Assembly (NCBI RefSeq): GCF_001632845.1
Contig: NZ_CP011994.1
Coordinates: 930,001-994,000 of the forward strand
DNA from: Ectothiorhodospira sp. BSL-9
Lineage (GTDB): Bacteria; Pseudomonadota; Gammaproteobacteria; Ectothiorhodospirales; Ectothiorhodospiraceae
Length of the DNA: 64,000 nt
Direction of reading: 5' to 3'
Shown here: piece by piece, positions 46,810 to 55,689 of the stretch
Numbering within the stretch: position 1 is the stretch's first letter
How the letters are laid out: each line of letters begins with the position of its first letter
Position numbers and translations under genes: made by a program
Notes under the pieces: model-generated
The model's input: the letters and a program-made list of their open reading frames with translations, nothing else
What the model was told of the DNA's origin: nothing
Database searches by the model: none

Positions 46810-46926
46810 CGGTTTTGCCCCCCCCTCCCCGATCGGGACGGGGGGCAACTGAGCACTTCGTGCAGGTAGATATTCGAATCATGCCGAATGTTCACCCGCA
46901 TGGCATCCGAGGGTATTCTTCGCGCC

Positions 46927-49026
46927 ATGAATAGCACTGACCCTACCCAAGACCCGCAACGCGCCCGGGAAGAAGAACACCTCCGCCACGTGCAGACACG
47001 CCTCGAGCAGACCCTGAAGGGGCTGGACGGGCGCCTACAGCATTACCGCGATGACATCCAGGAACAGAAGACCTATGCCTGGGAGGCGCGATCGGAGATG
47101 GATCACGTAGAGAAGATCGCCGCCCGGGAGTCCATTCAGCAGGCGGTGATGACCGGTGAGGCGGTGCTGGATCAGAAAAGGCGCCTCACCCGGCTACTGG
47201 ACACCCCCTATTTCGGGCGCTTCGATTTCCGGCCCGACGCCAGGCCCACAGCGGATGCCATTTACATCGGCCTGCACCATTTTTTCGATGAGGCCGACAA
47301 TCACACCCTGATCCACGACTGGCGCGCCCCCATCGCCACATTGTTCTACGACTACGAGACCGGCCCGGCCCACTACACCTCCCCAAAGGGCGAGGTGGCG
47401 GGTGAAATCCAGCGTAAACGCCAGTTCCGCATCCGCCAGGGGCGCCTGGAGATGATGCTCGACACCACCCTGAACGTGGTGGACGACGTACTGCAGGACG
47501 CTCTGAGCCGCAGCTCGGATGAGCACATGCGCAATATCGTTGCCACCATCCAGCGCGACCAGAATGCCATCATCCGGGATGAACACACCCAGACCCTGAT
47601 CATTCAAGGGGTGGCCGGATCAGGCAAGACCTCCATCGCCCTGCACCGAATCGCCTTCCTGCTCTATCGGTTCAAGGAGACCCTCACCTCCGAGGACATC
47701 CTGATCATTTCTCCAAACCAGGTATTCGCCGACTACATTGCCAACGTGCTGCCCGAGCTGGGTGAGGAATCCATCCAGCAGATCAGCATGGACACCCTGG
47801 CCGACAAGCTCCTGGAATCCCGGTACCGTTTCCAGACCTTTTACGAGCAGGCCTGCGCCCTAGTGGAAAAGGAAGACCCGGCCCATCGCGCCCGTGTGGA
47901 ATACAAGGCCTCGGCCGACTTTTTAAAACGGCTGGATGATTACGCCGCCCACATGGAGACGAATCGCTTTGACAGTTCCGACCTGTGGATTGCCCGGCGA
48001 CTGGTGCCAGGCTGGCTGCTGGAAGAGATCCATCAGCGCCACCGACGGCAGGCACCTGCGGAGCGCATCCGCCTGATGGCCCGGGAGGTGGAACAGAAGG
48101 TCGCCTTCCAGTATCACTACGACCTGCTACCCGAGGAGCGCAAGGCGCTGCAGGTGGCCCTCAAGGAGCGCATGAACGAGTCCAGCCTGCGGGAGACCTA
48201 CAAGGGTTTCTTTACCTGGATGGGTCAGCCGGAACTCTTCAAACCAACGGGCGGCAAGCTGGAATACGCAGATGTTTTTCCGCTGATCTACCTGAAGCGG
48301 CGCCTGGAGGGACTCAAGGCCCCCTACCCCCACATCAAGCATCTGGTCATCGATGAGATGCAGGACTACACCCCGGTGCAGTACGCCGTACTGGCGCGGC
48401 TATTCCAGTGCAACAAGACCATCCTCGGGGATGCCCATCAGGCCATCAGCCCCTATGGGGCCTCCGGCGCCGGACAGATCCGGGATGTCTTGATGAAGGC
48501 GCTCTGCGTCACGCTGAACAAGAGCTACCGCTCCACCCTGGAAATCACCCGGTTTGCCCAGGGTATCTGCCATAACCCGGATCTGGAACCGGTCGCTCGC
48601 CACGGTGAAGCACCGCAAATCCTGGCCTGCAGGAACCGGCGCGAAGAGATGGATCGAATCAAGGCCCTGATCGAGGCATTCCAGGGCTCGGAAGACCACA
48701 ACCTATGCATCATCTACAAGACCCGTCGCCAGGCGAAACGAGGCCATGAAGCCCTGCAAAAGGCCGGGTACCACACCCACCTCATCGACGAGAATACGGC
48801 ATCACTGAGCCGTGGGGTGATGATCTGTACCGCCCACCTGGCCAAGGGCCTGGAGTTTGACCGGGTCATCGTGCCCGAGGCCGATGACAAGACCTACCGA
48901 AGTGACCTGGACCGCAACCTGCTCTACGTGGCCTGCACCCGCGCCATGCACCGACTGACGCTCACCCATACGGGGAACCCGTCCCCGTTCTGCCAGGTGC
49001 CCGACCAGCACGACAGCCGTAACTGA
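46927..49026 (+). CDS. helD: HelD-like UvrD/Rep superfamily ATPase (RNA polymerase recycling)
   Basis: A 699-residue protein. The N-terminal coiled coil (~residues 10-80) and the following DARPTADAIYIGLHHFFD / LIHDWRAPIATLFYDY segment are characteristic of HelD. The helicase core has Walker A IIQGVAGSGKTSIALHRIAF (~residue 230), DEMQDYTPVQYAVLARLF (motif II), GDAHQAISPYG (III), LNKSYRSTLEI (IV) and AHLAKGLEFDRVIV (V). HelD removes stalled RNA polymerase from DNA in Gram-positives; the proteobacterial homologue may act similarly. ATG 46927 is preferred because earlier in-frame ATGs lie in non-conserved sequence. Confidence 0.85.
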   Translation: MNSTDPTQDPQRAREEEHLRHVQTRLEQTLKGLDGRLQHYRDDIQEQKTYAWEARSEMDHVEKIAARESIQQAVMTGEAVLDQKRRLTRLLDTPYFGRFDFRPDARPTADAIYIGLHHFFDEADNHTLIHDWRAPIATLFYDYETGPAHYTSPKGEVAGEIQRKRQFRIRQGRLEMMLDTTLNVVDDVLQDALSRSSDEHMRNIVATIQRDQNAIIRDEHTQTLIIQGVAGSGKTSIALHRIAFLLYRFKETLTSEDILIISPNQVFADYIANVLPELGEESIQQISMDTLADKLLESRYRFQTFYEQACALVEKEDPAHRARVEYKASADFLKRLDDYAAHMETNRFDSSDLWIARRLVPGWLLEEIHQRHRRQAPAERIRLMAREVEQKVAFQYHYDLLPEERKALQVALKERMNESSLRETYKGFFTWMGQPELFKPTGGKLEYADVFPLIYLKRRLEGLKAPYPHIKHLVIDEMQDYTPVQYAVLARLFQCNKTILGDAHQAISPYGASGAGQIRDVLMKALCVTLNKSYRSTLEITRFAQGICHNPDLEPVARHGEAPQILACRNRREEMDRIKALIEAFQGSEDHNLCIIYKTRRQAKRGHEALQKAGYHTHLIDENTASLSRGVMICTAHLAKGLEFDRVIVPEADDKTYRSDLDRNLLYVACTRAMHRLTLTHTGNPSPFCQVPDQHDSRN

Positions 49027-49210
49027 ATAAGCTGTAGTGTATGTGATTGATATGAAAGCAATCACAGGGTGAGACGCGCTCGATTCAGGTCCGATACCGG
49101 ACACCCTTCCATCCCAACTGATTGCCCGCTCAGGATCGGCAAGAGCCCCCAACGGCCAAGAAAGCAAGTGACAGGATATTTCCTCATCGTTGGCACCTGC
49201 CGCCGGGCCC

Positions 49211-49665
49211 TCAGCCGTGTGCGCCCCGAGGGCCGGCGGCAGGACTGGGTTGTTCATCCTCATCTTTCGGGCCAACCCAGAAGAGCGGGTTGTGCGCGAC
49301 CTCCCATAAATGGCCGTCTGGATCCGCGAAGTAGCCGGAGTACCCCCCCAGAACACTTTTTGCGCAGCTTTCACCAGTTGAGCGCCTGCCAAGACCGCCT
49401 GTTCCAGAAGCTCGTCAACTGCCGCTTCGGAATCGACGTTGTGCGCAATTGTGAAGCCGGAAAAGCCGGTGCCGTCGGCAGGCACCCCTACGTCTTCGGC
49501 CAGGGACTCGCGGCCGTAGAGTCCCAACCAGGTACCATGGAGCGTGAAGAACGCCACCTCGGGCGGCGAATCCATCCTCGGCAGACCAAGACCCCGCTCG
49601 TAGAAGCGAGTCGACTCCTCCAGATCCCGGACGCCCAGGGTGATCATGCTGATCCGTGGCTTCAT
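49211..49665 (-). pseudogene. VOC/glyoxalase-fold protein with one-base frameshift in a G run
   Basis: Reading from ATG 49665 (AAGGAGG 6 nt upstream): MKPRISMITLGVRDLEESTR ... VAFFTLHGTWLGLYG is a typical VOC domain. At ~49341-49347 a run of seven G (minus strand) shifts the frame. Adding one G gives VFWGGYSGYFADPDGHLWEV, then AHNPLFW and a stop at 49211, making a 151-residue family-length protein (455 bp present, 456 needed). Without it the frame runs on into helD. This is either a recent inactivation, phase variation or a homopolymer sequencing error. It would be a small metal-dependent dioxygenase- or glyoxalase-like enzyme of unknown substrate. Confidence 0.8.
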
Positions 49666-49773
49666 GCAGAACCTCCTTCCTCGCAGCAATTGCGCTGACG
49701 AGATGCTGGAATAACGATGATAGGCAGATTCTGTATTTCCATCCGAGCCCCGGCACGACCGGGGCTTTGCGCA

Positions 49774-50112
49774 TTAGAGTGGCCGCGACTGCACCGAGAC
49801 GCCGGGTTCCCGGTTCTCGTTCGCACTTTGGGCGTGCAGCCGAAGCCCGAGGGCGCGCACAACCTTTATGATCGTGTTGAACTCAGGGTTTCCCTCGCTG
49901 GACAGCGCCTTGTACAGTCCCTCGCGAGCCATGCCGGTGTCCCGGGCTAGTTGGGTCATACCGCGGGCTCGGGCAATGTCTCCGAGCGCGGCCCGGATCA
50001 GGCTTCCGTCCCCGGGATCTTCAGCGAAGCAGGCGTCGAGGTAGAGGGCCATGTCCTCGTCAGTGTGGAGGTGGTCCACTGCGTCCCAGCGCTTCAGCGT
50101 CACGTCGGTCAT
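49774..50112 (-). CDS. higA: HigA-type addiction module antitoxin
   Basis: A 112-residue protein with a C-terminal helix-turn-helix: LARDTGMAREGLYKALSSEG, then NPEFNTIIKVVRALGLRL. This is the family annotated 'addiction module antidote protein' (TIGR02684-like). It binds and silences the toxin and represses the operon. ATG 50112 lies 4 nt after the toxin stop, so it is co-translated. The toxin-first gene order is typical of HigBA. Confidence 0.87.
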   Translation of the reverse strand: MTDVTLKRWDAVDHLHTDEDMALYLDACFAEDPGDGSLIRAALGDIARARGMTQLARDTGMAREGLYKALSSEGNPEFNTIIKVVRALGLRLHAQSANENREPGVSVQSRPL

Positions 50113-50116
50113 GTCG

Positions 50117-50440
50117 TCAGTCTCCAATCTGCCGGGCCAGCGTCGTGGCCGCGCGTATATCCCGTTGCTGGGAGTCCTTGTCGCCACCAGCCAACAGGAT
50201 CACGATCTCGATGCCCCGCCGGGTAAAGTAAATCCGGTATCCGGGGCCGCAGTCGATCCGCATCTCCTGCACGCCCTTGCCAACCGCCTTCGCGTCGCCC
50301 ATGTGCCCCATCTCCAGGCGCCGCAATCGGGCTGCAATCCGGGCCTTGCCTTGCCGATCCCGCAGTGACTCGAACCACGCATCGAACGTACTGGTTGTCT
50401 GGATCGTGACCGTTCGACCATATTGTGAACCATAGTTCAC
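50117..50440 (-). CDS. higB: HigB/RelE-family toxin (TIGR02683-type)
   Basis: A 107-residue protein. Typical phrases are FDAWFESLRDRQGKARIAAR, DAKAVGKGVQEMRIDCGPGY and RIYFTRRGIEIVILLAGGDK, with DI(R)AA at the end. It belongs to the ParE/RelE superfamily, inhibiting translation by mRNA cleavage. The start is GTG 50440 by length; the true start may be a few codons downstream, since the ribosome site is poor. It is followed by the antitoxin gene 4 nt on. Confidence 0.86.
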   Translation of the reverse strand: MNYGSQYGRTVTIQTTSTFDAWFESLRDRQGKARIAARLRRLEMGHMGDAKAVGKGVQEMRIDCGPGYRIYFTRRGIEIVILLAGGDKDSQQRDIRAATTLARQIGD

Positions 50441-50815
50441 TCCTGGTCACGCACTGGCGCGTCGTGGTGCAAACATCTCCTTACCGGGGTAGAACCATCC
50501 AGAAACTCGGAATCAATTTAGAAGGAGACCCAGCTCAACGAAAGCGTTGGCCTACCTGACCCCAACACCAAAGGGCGGGTGACGACCGTCCGCTTGAGGC
50601 AGGGCTGGAGACACTCATCAATTGAGACCGACTGACCGCTCCGGGTCGGCAAGAGACAACCATTGCTGGGGGTGCTCGGCCTTGAGCGGGCAGTCAACAT
50701 CAACCGACCAGCGGCTGCAGTTGGACTTGAAGCTGGCAGATGGATAGCAGGGATTGCGAGGGCACATTCAGCAACGGCGCCCCCCCGGATGTTAATCCTT
50801 TCCTAGATGCCGAAA
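50441..50815. repeat. Non-coding region with two dispersed palindromic repeat copies
   Basis: About 375 bp. One copy around 50625-50660 (ACCGCTCCGGGTCGGCAAGA) and an inverted relative at ~50670-50730 (GAGCGGGCAGTCAAC, CCAGCGGCTGCAGTTGG) face each other, forming a large potential hairpin. The region lies between two minus-strand transcription units: the three-gene exported cluster ends at 50816 and HigBA begins at 50440. Confidence 0.6.
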
Positions 50816-51823
50816 TCAGTCGTACTTCCCTAGATAAAGAGAGCACTCCTCTCCTGTCTCGTCCTGAACGAATCCCCCGTAAAGCACACCCTTTGAGATC
50901 AACTGCAGCGGAATGCCGCGCTGGCCAACATTCAGAATGAAGCTGTTTCCGATACTTCCTGCCGACATATCGTAAGAGAGAGTGGTGATCACTTCCGCGT
51001 GCCGACTGCTACTTGTCCTGGGATGATGAAAGTACCATGCTTCTGCGCCGATCCGCGATGGATTGCTAAGCCTTACCGCGCGATCCCATGTTCCTTTCTC
51101 ACAATTAAGCTGCCCTGACCAGCTACCCGCAAGTGAGGCTATTTCAAAGTCTTCGTCGATGTCAGGAAGCGAGATCTCGAAACTCGGTGCGGGACGACCT
51201 TGTGCCTTCGCCTGTACTCTGGAATTCCCTCGCCCTCCCGAGGGCCTCATCGTGCAGCCGCTGGCGGCGGGCTGTTCCATGAGTTGCTCGAATGTTGAGG
51301 TGCGTGGAATGTTGACGGCTGCAGCGGAATAGACCTGCGCTGTCTCGGTGTCGATCAGCCGCGCGTTAACGCGCAGATCGTCCCCTATAGTGCTCAGCGT
51401 TCCAACAAGCAGCGTGTCAACGCCGTGCACACGTCCGAGTTCTTGGGTAGTGTTGACGTCCACGGCCCCGGAGAGAGAAAGTTCGAGCTCGGAAAAGATC
51501 CGGTCAAGTTGCGAACGTTCGATAATTGAGAGCTGGTTGTCAGGCATGCTGAAAAAGCTCAAGACAAGCTCATCGACCAGGAAATTGCTCAGCTCACTGC
51601 AGGTATCGTCCACATGGGGGAAAGACGCTATAGCGATGGTTGTCCGGTCTGCCGCAACCGAGCGGGCGACGATTTGAGCCGCAAGCTGGTCGATACCATC
51701 AGCTACGCCGGACGAGACTTGGATGGGAGTGACCAGCCCTACGGAAAGCGCGACGCTAGCTAGTAGCTTTATTGACGGTAAACGGTAGCAGGGTCCAACA
51801 TTCGTGTCCGGGTCATCTTTCAT
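50816..51823 (-). CDS. Exported FlgO/CsgG-like protein with extra C-terminal domain
   Basis: A 335-residue protein. After a signal peptide (IKLLASVALSVGLVTPIQVS) comes an ~140-residue domain: TTIAIASFPHVDDTCSELSN with FLVDELVLSFFS, LSIIERSQLDRIFSELELSL, and GVDTLLVGTLSTIGDDLRVNARLIDTETAQV (quoted here only as a region, 51400-51450). This matches FlgO / LpoB-CsgG-type folds that build or signal from the outer membrane. The last ~130 residues are a beta-rich region (LAGSWSGQLNCEKGTWDRAV) of unknown type. ATG 51823 follows GGAG by 6 nt. It is the third gene of an exported operon. Confidence 0.68.
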   Translation of the reverse strand: MKDDPDTNVGPCYRLPSIKLLASVALSVGLVTPIQVSSGVADGIDQLAAQIVARSVAADRTTIAIASFPHVDDTCSELSNFLVDELVLSFFSMPDNQLSIIERSQLDRIFSELELSLSGAVDVNTTQELGRVHGVDTLLVGTLSTIGDDLRVNARLIDTETAQVYSAAAVNIPRTSTFEQLMEQPAASGCTMRPSGGRGNSRVQAKAQGRPAPSFEISLPDIDEDFEIASLAGSWSGQLNCEKGTWDRAVRLSNPSRIGAEAWYFHHPRTSSSRHAEVITTLSYDMSAGSIGNSFILNVGQRGIPLQLISKGVLYGGFVQDETGEECSLYLGKYD

Positions 51824-51890
51824 GCTTTGCTCCGTAGCATAACGTGTGTCTCGTGCCATTTCCTGATAGGCTGTTTTTCTCACGGGCTCT

Positions 51891-52814
51891 TCATCGCCGT
51901 GCATAGTCGAGTGCCCCAGCGTCAAGTTGATCAATGAGCAGCGTGCTTGCCAAAGTAGCGCCCTCGACCAGCAGTTCAGCAATGGCGTTATCGGGTGAAA
52001 CATCGAGTGCAACACGTCGCCGCCGTTCAATGGTTTCAGAAATCGTTCGGCGGTCGACAAAGCGCACTGCACTCAGCGTGGTTGTCACGCTAACCAACTG
52101 GAAACGCAACGCCCCTTCGTCGATCATCTCCGGGTCTCGAAACCTGCCCAAGATCGCAGCCTTCTCGGAATGGTCGACGTTGCGCACCTCCACAGCGTGG
52201 TCTAGTTCGATGCGAAGATCGTGATAGGTGTCAACAGGTGCCTCGCGAACTACGGCGAGGGAGTCGCTTGCCTCGAACATTTGGGCAAGACGTGCACGGA
52301 TAACGCCCGAGAGATCAGCCGGAATGCCAACGGGTTCGCCAATCGCGACCACGAGTGCCTGCGGTTCTTGCATCGATGGGCAGACCTTGACGTGAAGATG
52401 GACGACAATGGTGGTGCCCTCCATGCCGTCCAAAGTACGATCTTCCTCGTCGATGACCTGCCAGCCCAGCACACGCCCCCCGCTGCGTATGACTAGATGA
52501 TCGCGCGTCTCGCGATCGAGGCTGGTCAAAGAGCTGGTTGTCGCAGTTTGTGCACTGCGGGCGATCTCTGCCCCAGCGGCTCGTTGCAGTGCATCGACGA
52601 CTCCGTTTCTTATGGCTGCCTGACGCGCTGCTTCACGCCCAGACGAATCGGAAAAGTCGGACTCACTCGAGAGCTCCACAACCTCGGGGGCGTCACACGC
52701 GATGGCCGGCAAGGATACCAGCGTCGCACCGATGGCTAGAAAACTTGCCGCCAGACCTGATGCCCAAATGCGGCGGGCCCATAATTGAACGCAAGTCGGA
52801 CCCTTAAAACGCAC
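51891..52814 (-). CDS. Exported FlgT-like protein
   Basis: A ~307-residue protein. The signal peptide is AASFLAIGATLVSLPAIA followed by Cys. The N-terminal domain (AIRNGVVDALQRAAGAEIAR, later HLVIRSGGRVLGWQVIDEE) resembles the FlgT N-domain of LPP20/FlgT envelope proteins. A middle domain follows (VVAIGEPVGIPADLSGVIRA) and a C-terminal helix region. The start is inferred as GTG 52814, overlapping the upstream stop; a longer frame to 52880 is possible. It shares the operon with the DUF-like protein upstream and the FlgO-like one downstream. No flagellar genes are near, so a flagellum role is doubtful. Confidence 0.62.
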   Translation of the reverse strand: MRFKGPTCVQLWARRIWASGLAASFLAIGATLVSLPAIACDAPEVVELSSESDFSDSSGREAARQAAIRNGVVDALQRAAGAEIARSAQTATTSSLTSLDRETRDHLVIRSGGRVLGWQVIDEEDRTLDGMEGTTIVVHLHVKVCPSMQEPQALVVAIGEPVGIPADLSGVIRARLAQMFEASDSLAVVREAPVDTYHDLRIELDHAVEVRNVDHSEKAAILGRFRDPEMIDEGALRFQLVSVTTTLSAVRFVDRRTISETIERRRRVALDVSPDNAIAELLVEGATLASTLLIDQLDAGALDYARR

Positions 52815-54219
52815 TCGGATCCACCGCTGGGCTCTCGAACATCCTTCCCTTTGCGTCTTGATCATTTTCTTCAGGACCATTCTGCCCCGCCTCGCTGCCC
52901 CTGGATCTTGCCGCATCCACCGCATCACCCATGCGCTCCCCCATTGCCTGGCTGGACGGTGACCATGACACTGCAACAATCGCCACGTCTTGTCCTGTCT
53001 CGGGATGCTCAACCACGTCCCGCCAGAAGGGCTGAGCACCCGTGATCGACACGCGCCCGCTTGCAGCTCTGATTGTCTGGACCTGCTCAGTCTCGATCTC
53101 TACCCCACGCTGGACCAAATCAGCGTAAACCTGTGTGAGCTGTGTAGAGGCCACCTCGCTTTCCAGTGTCACGTTCTCACCGACAAATGAGGCGATCTGC
53201 CCCAGTGCGAGATCTTGCGCGGTAGAGAGCGCGGCGCGGCGAGCCATGTCACGCTCCGTGGGGTTGACCCGTGCCGGCTCGGCCTGTGCGAACGAAACGA
53301 TTGCGCGATCCCCGTTTTCATCTATAAAAACCCGCGTACCCATGGCGGCCACGGCTTCGCCAACCGTCGCGGGCCTCATTTCTTGAAGACTCGTGCGCGC
53401 GGCATCAACCGGCAAGGAGGTTCTCCCTTCGCCGATCGCAGATGCGAGGGCGGACAGCCGCGGGCTCCAAACCAGCCCTACGAGAACTTCGTGGTTCGAG
53501 CCGTCTGAGCTCGGCCCCTCAATAACGCGGAACGTTGTCGCACCCGCAATGACACGTGATGCGATCCGGTAAGTCTCCTGCTCAAAGAGGTCTTCCAAGG
53601 CCACCTGCCGCTGTGGCATAGGCGTTCCTTCATACCGTTGCGCATCGTAATCTGGATCAAGCTCGCGCAGGGCTGTGTCCAGCATGGTTTCGGTCAAATC
53701 TGCGGCCTTGTCCAGAATACGGGCCGTTTGTTCGACCTCCTCAACCCTTTGAATATGACCCTGACCGAAACTGGCGTTCGATACGAAGCGTGCATTCCCT
53801 GTCTGCTGTATCGTTTGACCCATTGCCGCGACCAGGTCGGCCTTAGCGCGTGCAAAGGCGATATCGTGCGCTATACGCCGGGATTCTATCCAGCCAGGTG
53901 CTCCTTTCTCCATCGCAACGTTCGCAAAACCGGAGGCGATAAACACGTCGCGTGGATTCTTACCCTCTACAAGACCCGCCTCGGCGAGCACCGCGCGCCA
54001 TCGCTGCTCAACCTCCGAACCGTATTCCCCATCGAGCGGCTGAAGGGCACGCTGTTCCACCTCATCCAATAAAGTTTGACCATCGGAAATTTCGCTCTCA
54101 TCCGTGAGATCAAATGCCTCTTGCGCGACCACTACCCCCGATTGACCACCGACCGCAAAAATTATTGCCCCTGCTAAAGTCAGGTATGCAACCTTCGGTT
54201 TCATCAAATTACCAGTCAT
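52804..54219 (-). CDS. Exported protein of unknown function, first gene of the FlgT/FlgO-like operon
   Basis: A 471-residue protein. The signal peptide is VAYLTLAGAIIFAVGGQSG. The body alternates helical stretches (RRIAHDIAFARAKADLVAAM) with beta segments (NHEVLVGLVWSPRLSALASA; IVAVSWSPSSQAM), resembling the LPP20/FlgT-type repeated fold. I do not recognise a named family. ATG 54219 is well placed after GGAGG (7 nt). The stop overlaps the next gene start by ~11 bp, so translation is coupled. The three proteins probably form one envelope complex. Confidence 0.68.
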   Translation of the reverse strand: MTGNLMKPKVAYLTLAGAIIFAVGGQSGVVVAQEAFDLTDESEISDGQTLLDEVEQRALQPLDGEYGSEVEQRWRAVLAEAGLVEGKNPRDVFIASGFANVAMEKGAPGWIESRRIAHDIAFARAKADLVAAMGQTIQQTGNARFVSNASFGQGHIQRVEEVEQTARILDKAADLTETMLDTALRELDPDYDAQRYEGTPMPQRQVALEDLFEQETYRIASRVIAGATTFRVIEGPSSDGSNHEVLVGLVWSPRLSALASAIGEGRTSLPVDAARTSLQEMRPATVGEAVAAMGTRVFIDENGDRAIVSFAQAEPARVNPTERDMARRAALSTAQDLALGQIASFVGENVTLESEVASTQLTQVYADLVQRGVEIETEQVQTIRAASGRVSITGAQPFWRDVVEHPETGQDVAIVAVSWSPSSQAMGERMGDAVDAARSRGSEAGQNGPEENDQDAKGRMFESPAVDPSAF

Positions 54220-54542
54220 TCGTTCACCTCCTGCGGTGTGTTAGAACGCCTGCGGGTTAGGTCCATGCATCGTCGCGCAGGGTACGGGGCAGATAAAACC
54301 GTATGGACGCTGTCTATTCAAGAGGCCGATGAATGGGATTCAGCGCCCAATCATCCACCGATACCCAGAAACCCTTGCCCATCTCAAGCCCCGCAATCTA
54401 AGGATAAGCTCTCCTCGAGGCTGATGCCTCTCAGACCATTTAGGCTGAGTCAATCCCAATACCAATTCATTTTTGTCGGTCGCCAAAATGGTTAGGGACC
54501 ATTGGTCATAAAGCTAGAATTGAGGAGTATTGTGAGAACGCC
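54220..54542. other. Upstream region of the exported operon
   Basis: About 320 bp with no supportable gene. It should contain the operon promoter (minus strand). A/T-rich patches occur at 54440-54530. The right edge runs into a decayed gene. Confidence 0.45.
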
Positions 54543-54700
54543 TTAACCGATACATCCTTCCCGAACAGAACCGTTGTTGGTAACAGTGTTGTCGTAAAGA
54601 TAGTCCTCACCACCCAGCAATGTGATTTTGCAGTTGACCTAGTACGCATATGCAATCTGTGCCGTGAATACAAGAGCTAGTGTTCTGGGAAAACAGATGA
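54543..54700 (-). pseudogene. Decayed relative of the PEP-CTERM-like protein at 41.1-41.7 kb
   Basis: On the minus strand TLALVFTAQIAYAY is followed by a stop and then KITLLGGEDYLYDNTVTNNG with SVREG, ending at TAA 54543. The intact gene at 41.1 kb has LALVFASQAALA and SLGGNDFRYEYTVTNDGSLG in the same order and spacing. Only the signal peptide and first beta strands remain. It lies next to the exported operon, so the sorting-tail family may have been duplicated together with neighbouring envelope genes. Confidence 0.7.
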
Positions 54701-54851
54701 GATTACTGTCAGTTGCCTCCGTGAAAGCAGAAATCCAGCTATCGGAGCGTGCCTCTACCTTCGGGTCTGTGCACGATCTGCGCTCGAGAAACATAATCTT
54801 CAAGCACCACGGTGTGAAGATAGGGGGCAATTTATATGCCGTTTGGTACAT

Positions 54852-55336
54852 TGCGAAACATTTTTTTAAAAAAAACAGTGCACTATCAACTCAGCCTTGA
54901 TAGCCAGACCTTGTCTTTGTAAAGAAACCTGACACTTCAGAACACTCGGCAAGTGGCCGCCACAGCGGTTCCGCGTCAATTCTTGTTATATTGATCATGT
55001 TGAACCTGAGAGGACCTCATTGTCGCTCGGATCCATAGAAAGGTCTTTTGCAGGAGCGATTTGGTCGGTGGTCGACACGCCTAGATCTCAAAGTCGAGGA
55101 GATGTCCCGCACGTCCGCTTTACCGTCGATTGCAGCCCGCCATCCGTTCGTGCTGACTTGCTGCTTCGGGTCGTGGACAGCCACCGACTGCGGAGGAGAC
55201 GGACCTCGCCCCTTGCGGAGATTGTTCCTCAAGGGGCACTTGGGACTCTGGAGGTCAAATACCGCTGCAAGCTCTCTCGAGATCGGTCTGGACGCGCGCG
55301 GTCGGGCGTGTGAGCGAGTCCGGGCTGAGCGCGTTC
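54852..55336. other. Non-coding region with a dispersed-repeat copy
   Basis: About 485 bp without a convincing gene. Around 55110-55200 it contains a copy of the dispersed repeat family (ACGTCCGCTTTACCGTCG, then GCTGCTTCGGGTCGTGGAC). Longer open frames here reflect G/C bias only. Confidence 0.5.
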
Positions 55337-55366
55337 ATTGGCATAATATGCCAATACTGCTATGCT
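55337..55366 (+). promoter_or_regulatory. parDE promoter overlapped by a palindromic operator
   Basis: TTGGCA (55338-55343) and TATGCT (55361-55366) are separated by exactly 17 bp. The -35 box lies inside the palindrome ATTGGCAT-AAT-ATGCCAAT (55337-55355). The parD start is 33 bp downstream of the -10 box. Ribbon-helix-helix antitoxins bind such palindromes, so this fits ParD autorepression. Confidence 0.7.
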
Positions 55367-55398
55367 CAGGATGGTTCCATCATGGGAGTCAATCCGCC

Positions 55399-55689
55399 AT
55401 GCCGACCCGCAATGTGGTGCTGAGCGACCATCAGCAAGAGCTTGTCGAAACCCTGGTGCAATCCGGGCGGTACCAGAACGCCAGTGAGGTGCTGCGCGAC
55501 GGGCTGCGCATGATCGAGCAGCGCGAACGGCTCGAAGCGGCCAAGCTGCAGGCACTGCAGCAAGCGGCCGAGAAGGGCTGGGCCGATATCACCGCTGGGC
55601 GCTATGTCGATATCGTCGAGGACGATCTCGAGGATTTCATGAGCCAACTGGGGCAGCAGGCCGCCAACCGGGTTAAGTTGGCAGGTTGA
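55399..55689 (+). CDS. parD: ParD-like ribbon-helix-helix antitoxin
   Basis: A 96-residue protein. The RHH part is RNVVLSDHQQELVETLVQSG with RYQNASEVLRDGLRMIEQRE. The C-terminal acidic helix (EDDLEDFMSQLG) would wrap the toxin. This is the CC2985/ParD family (TIGR02606-like). The ATG follows a weak GGGAG-like site. Its stop overlaps the toxin start (TGATG). A self-regulated promoter is visible upstream. Confidence 0.9.
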   Translation: MPTRNVVLSDHQQELVETLVQSGRYQNASEVLRDGLRMIEQRERLEAAKLQALQQAAEKGWADITAGRYVDIVEDDLEDFMSQLGQQAANRVKLAG

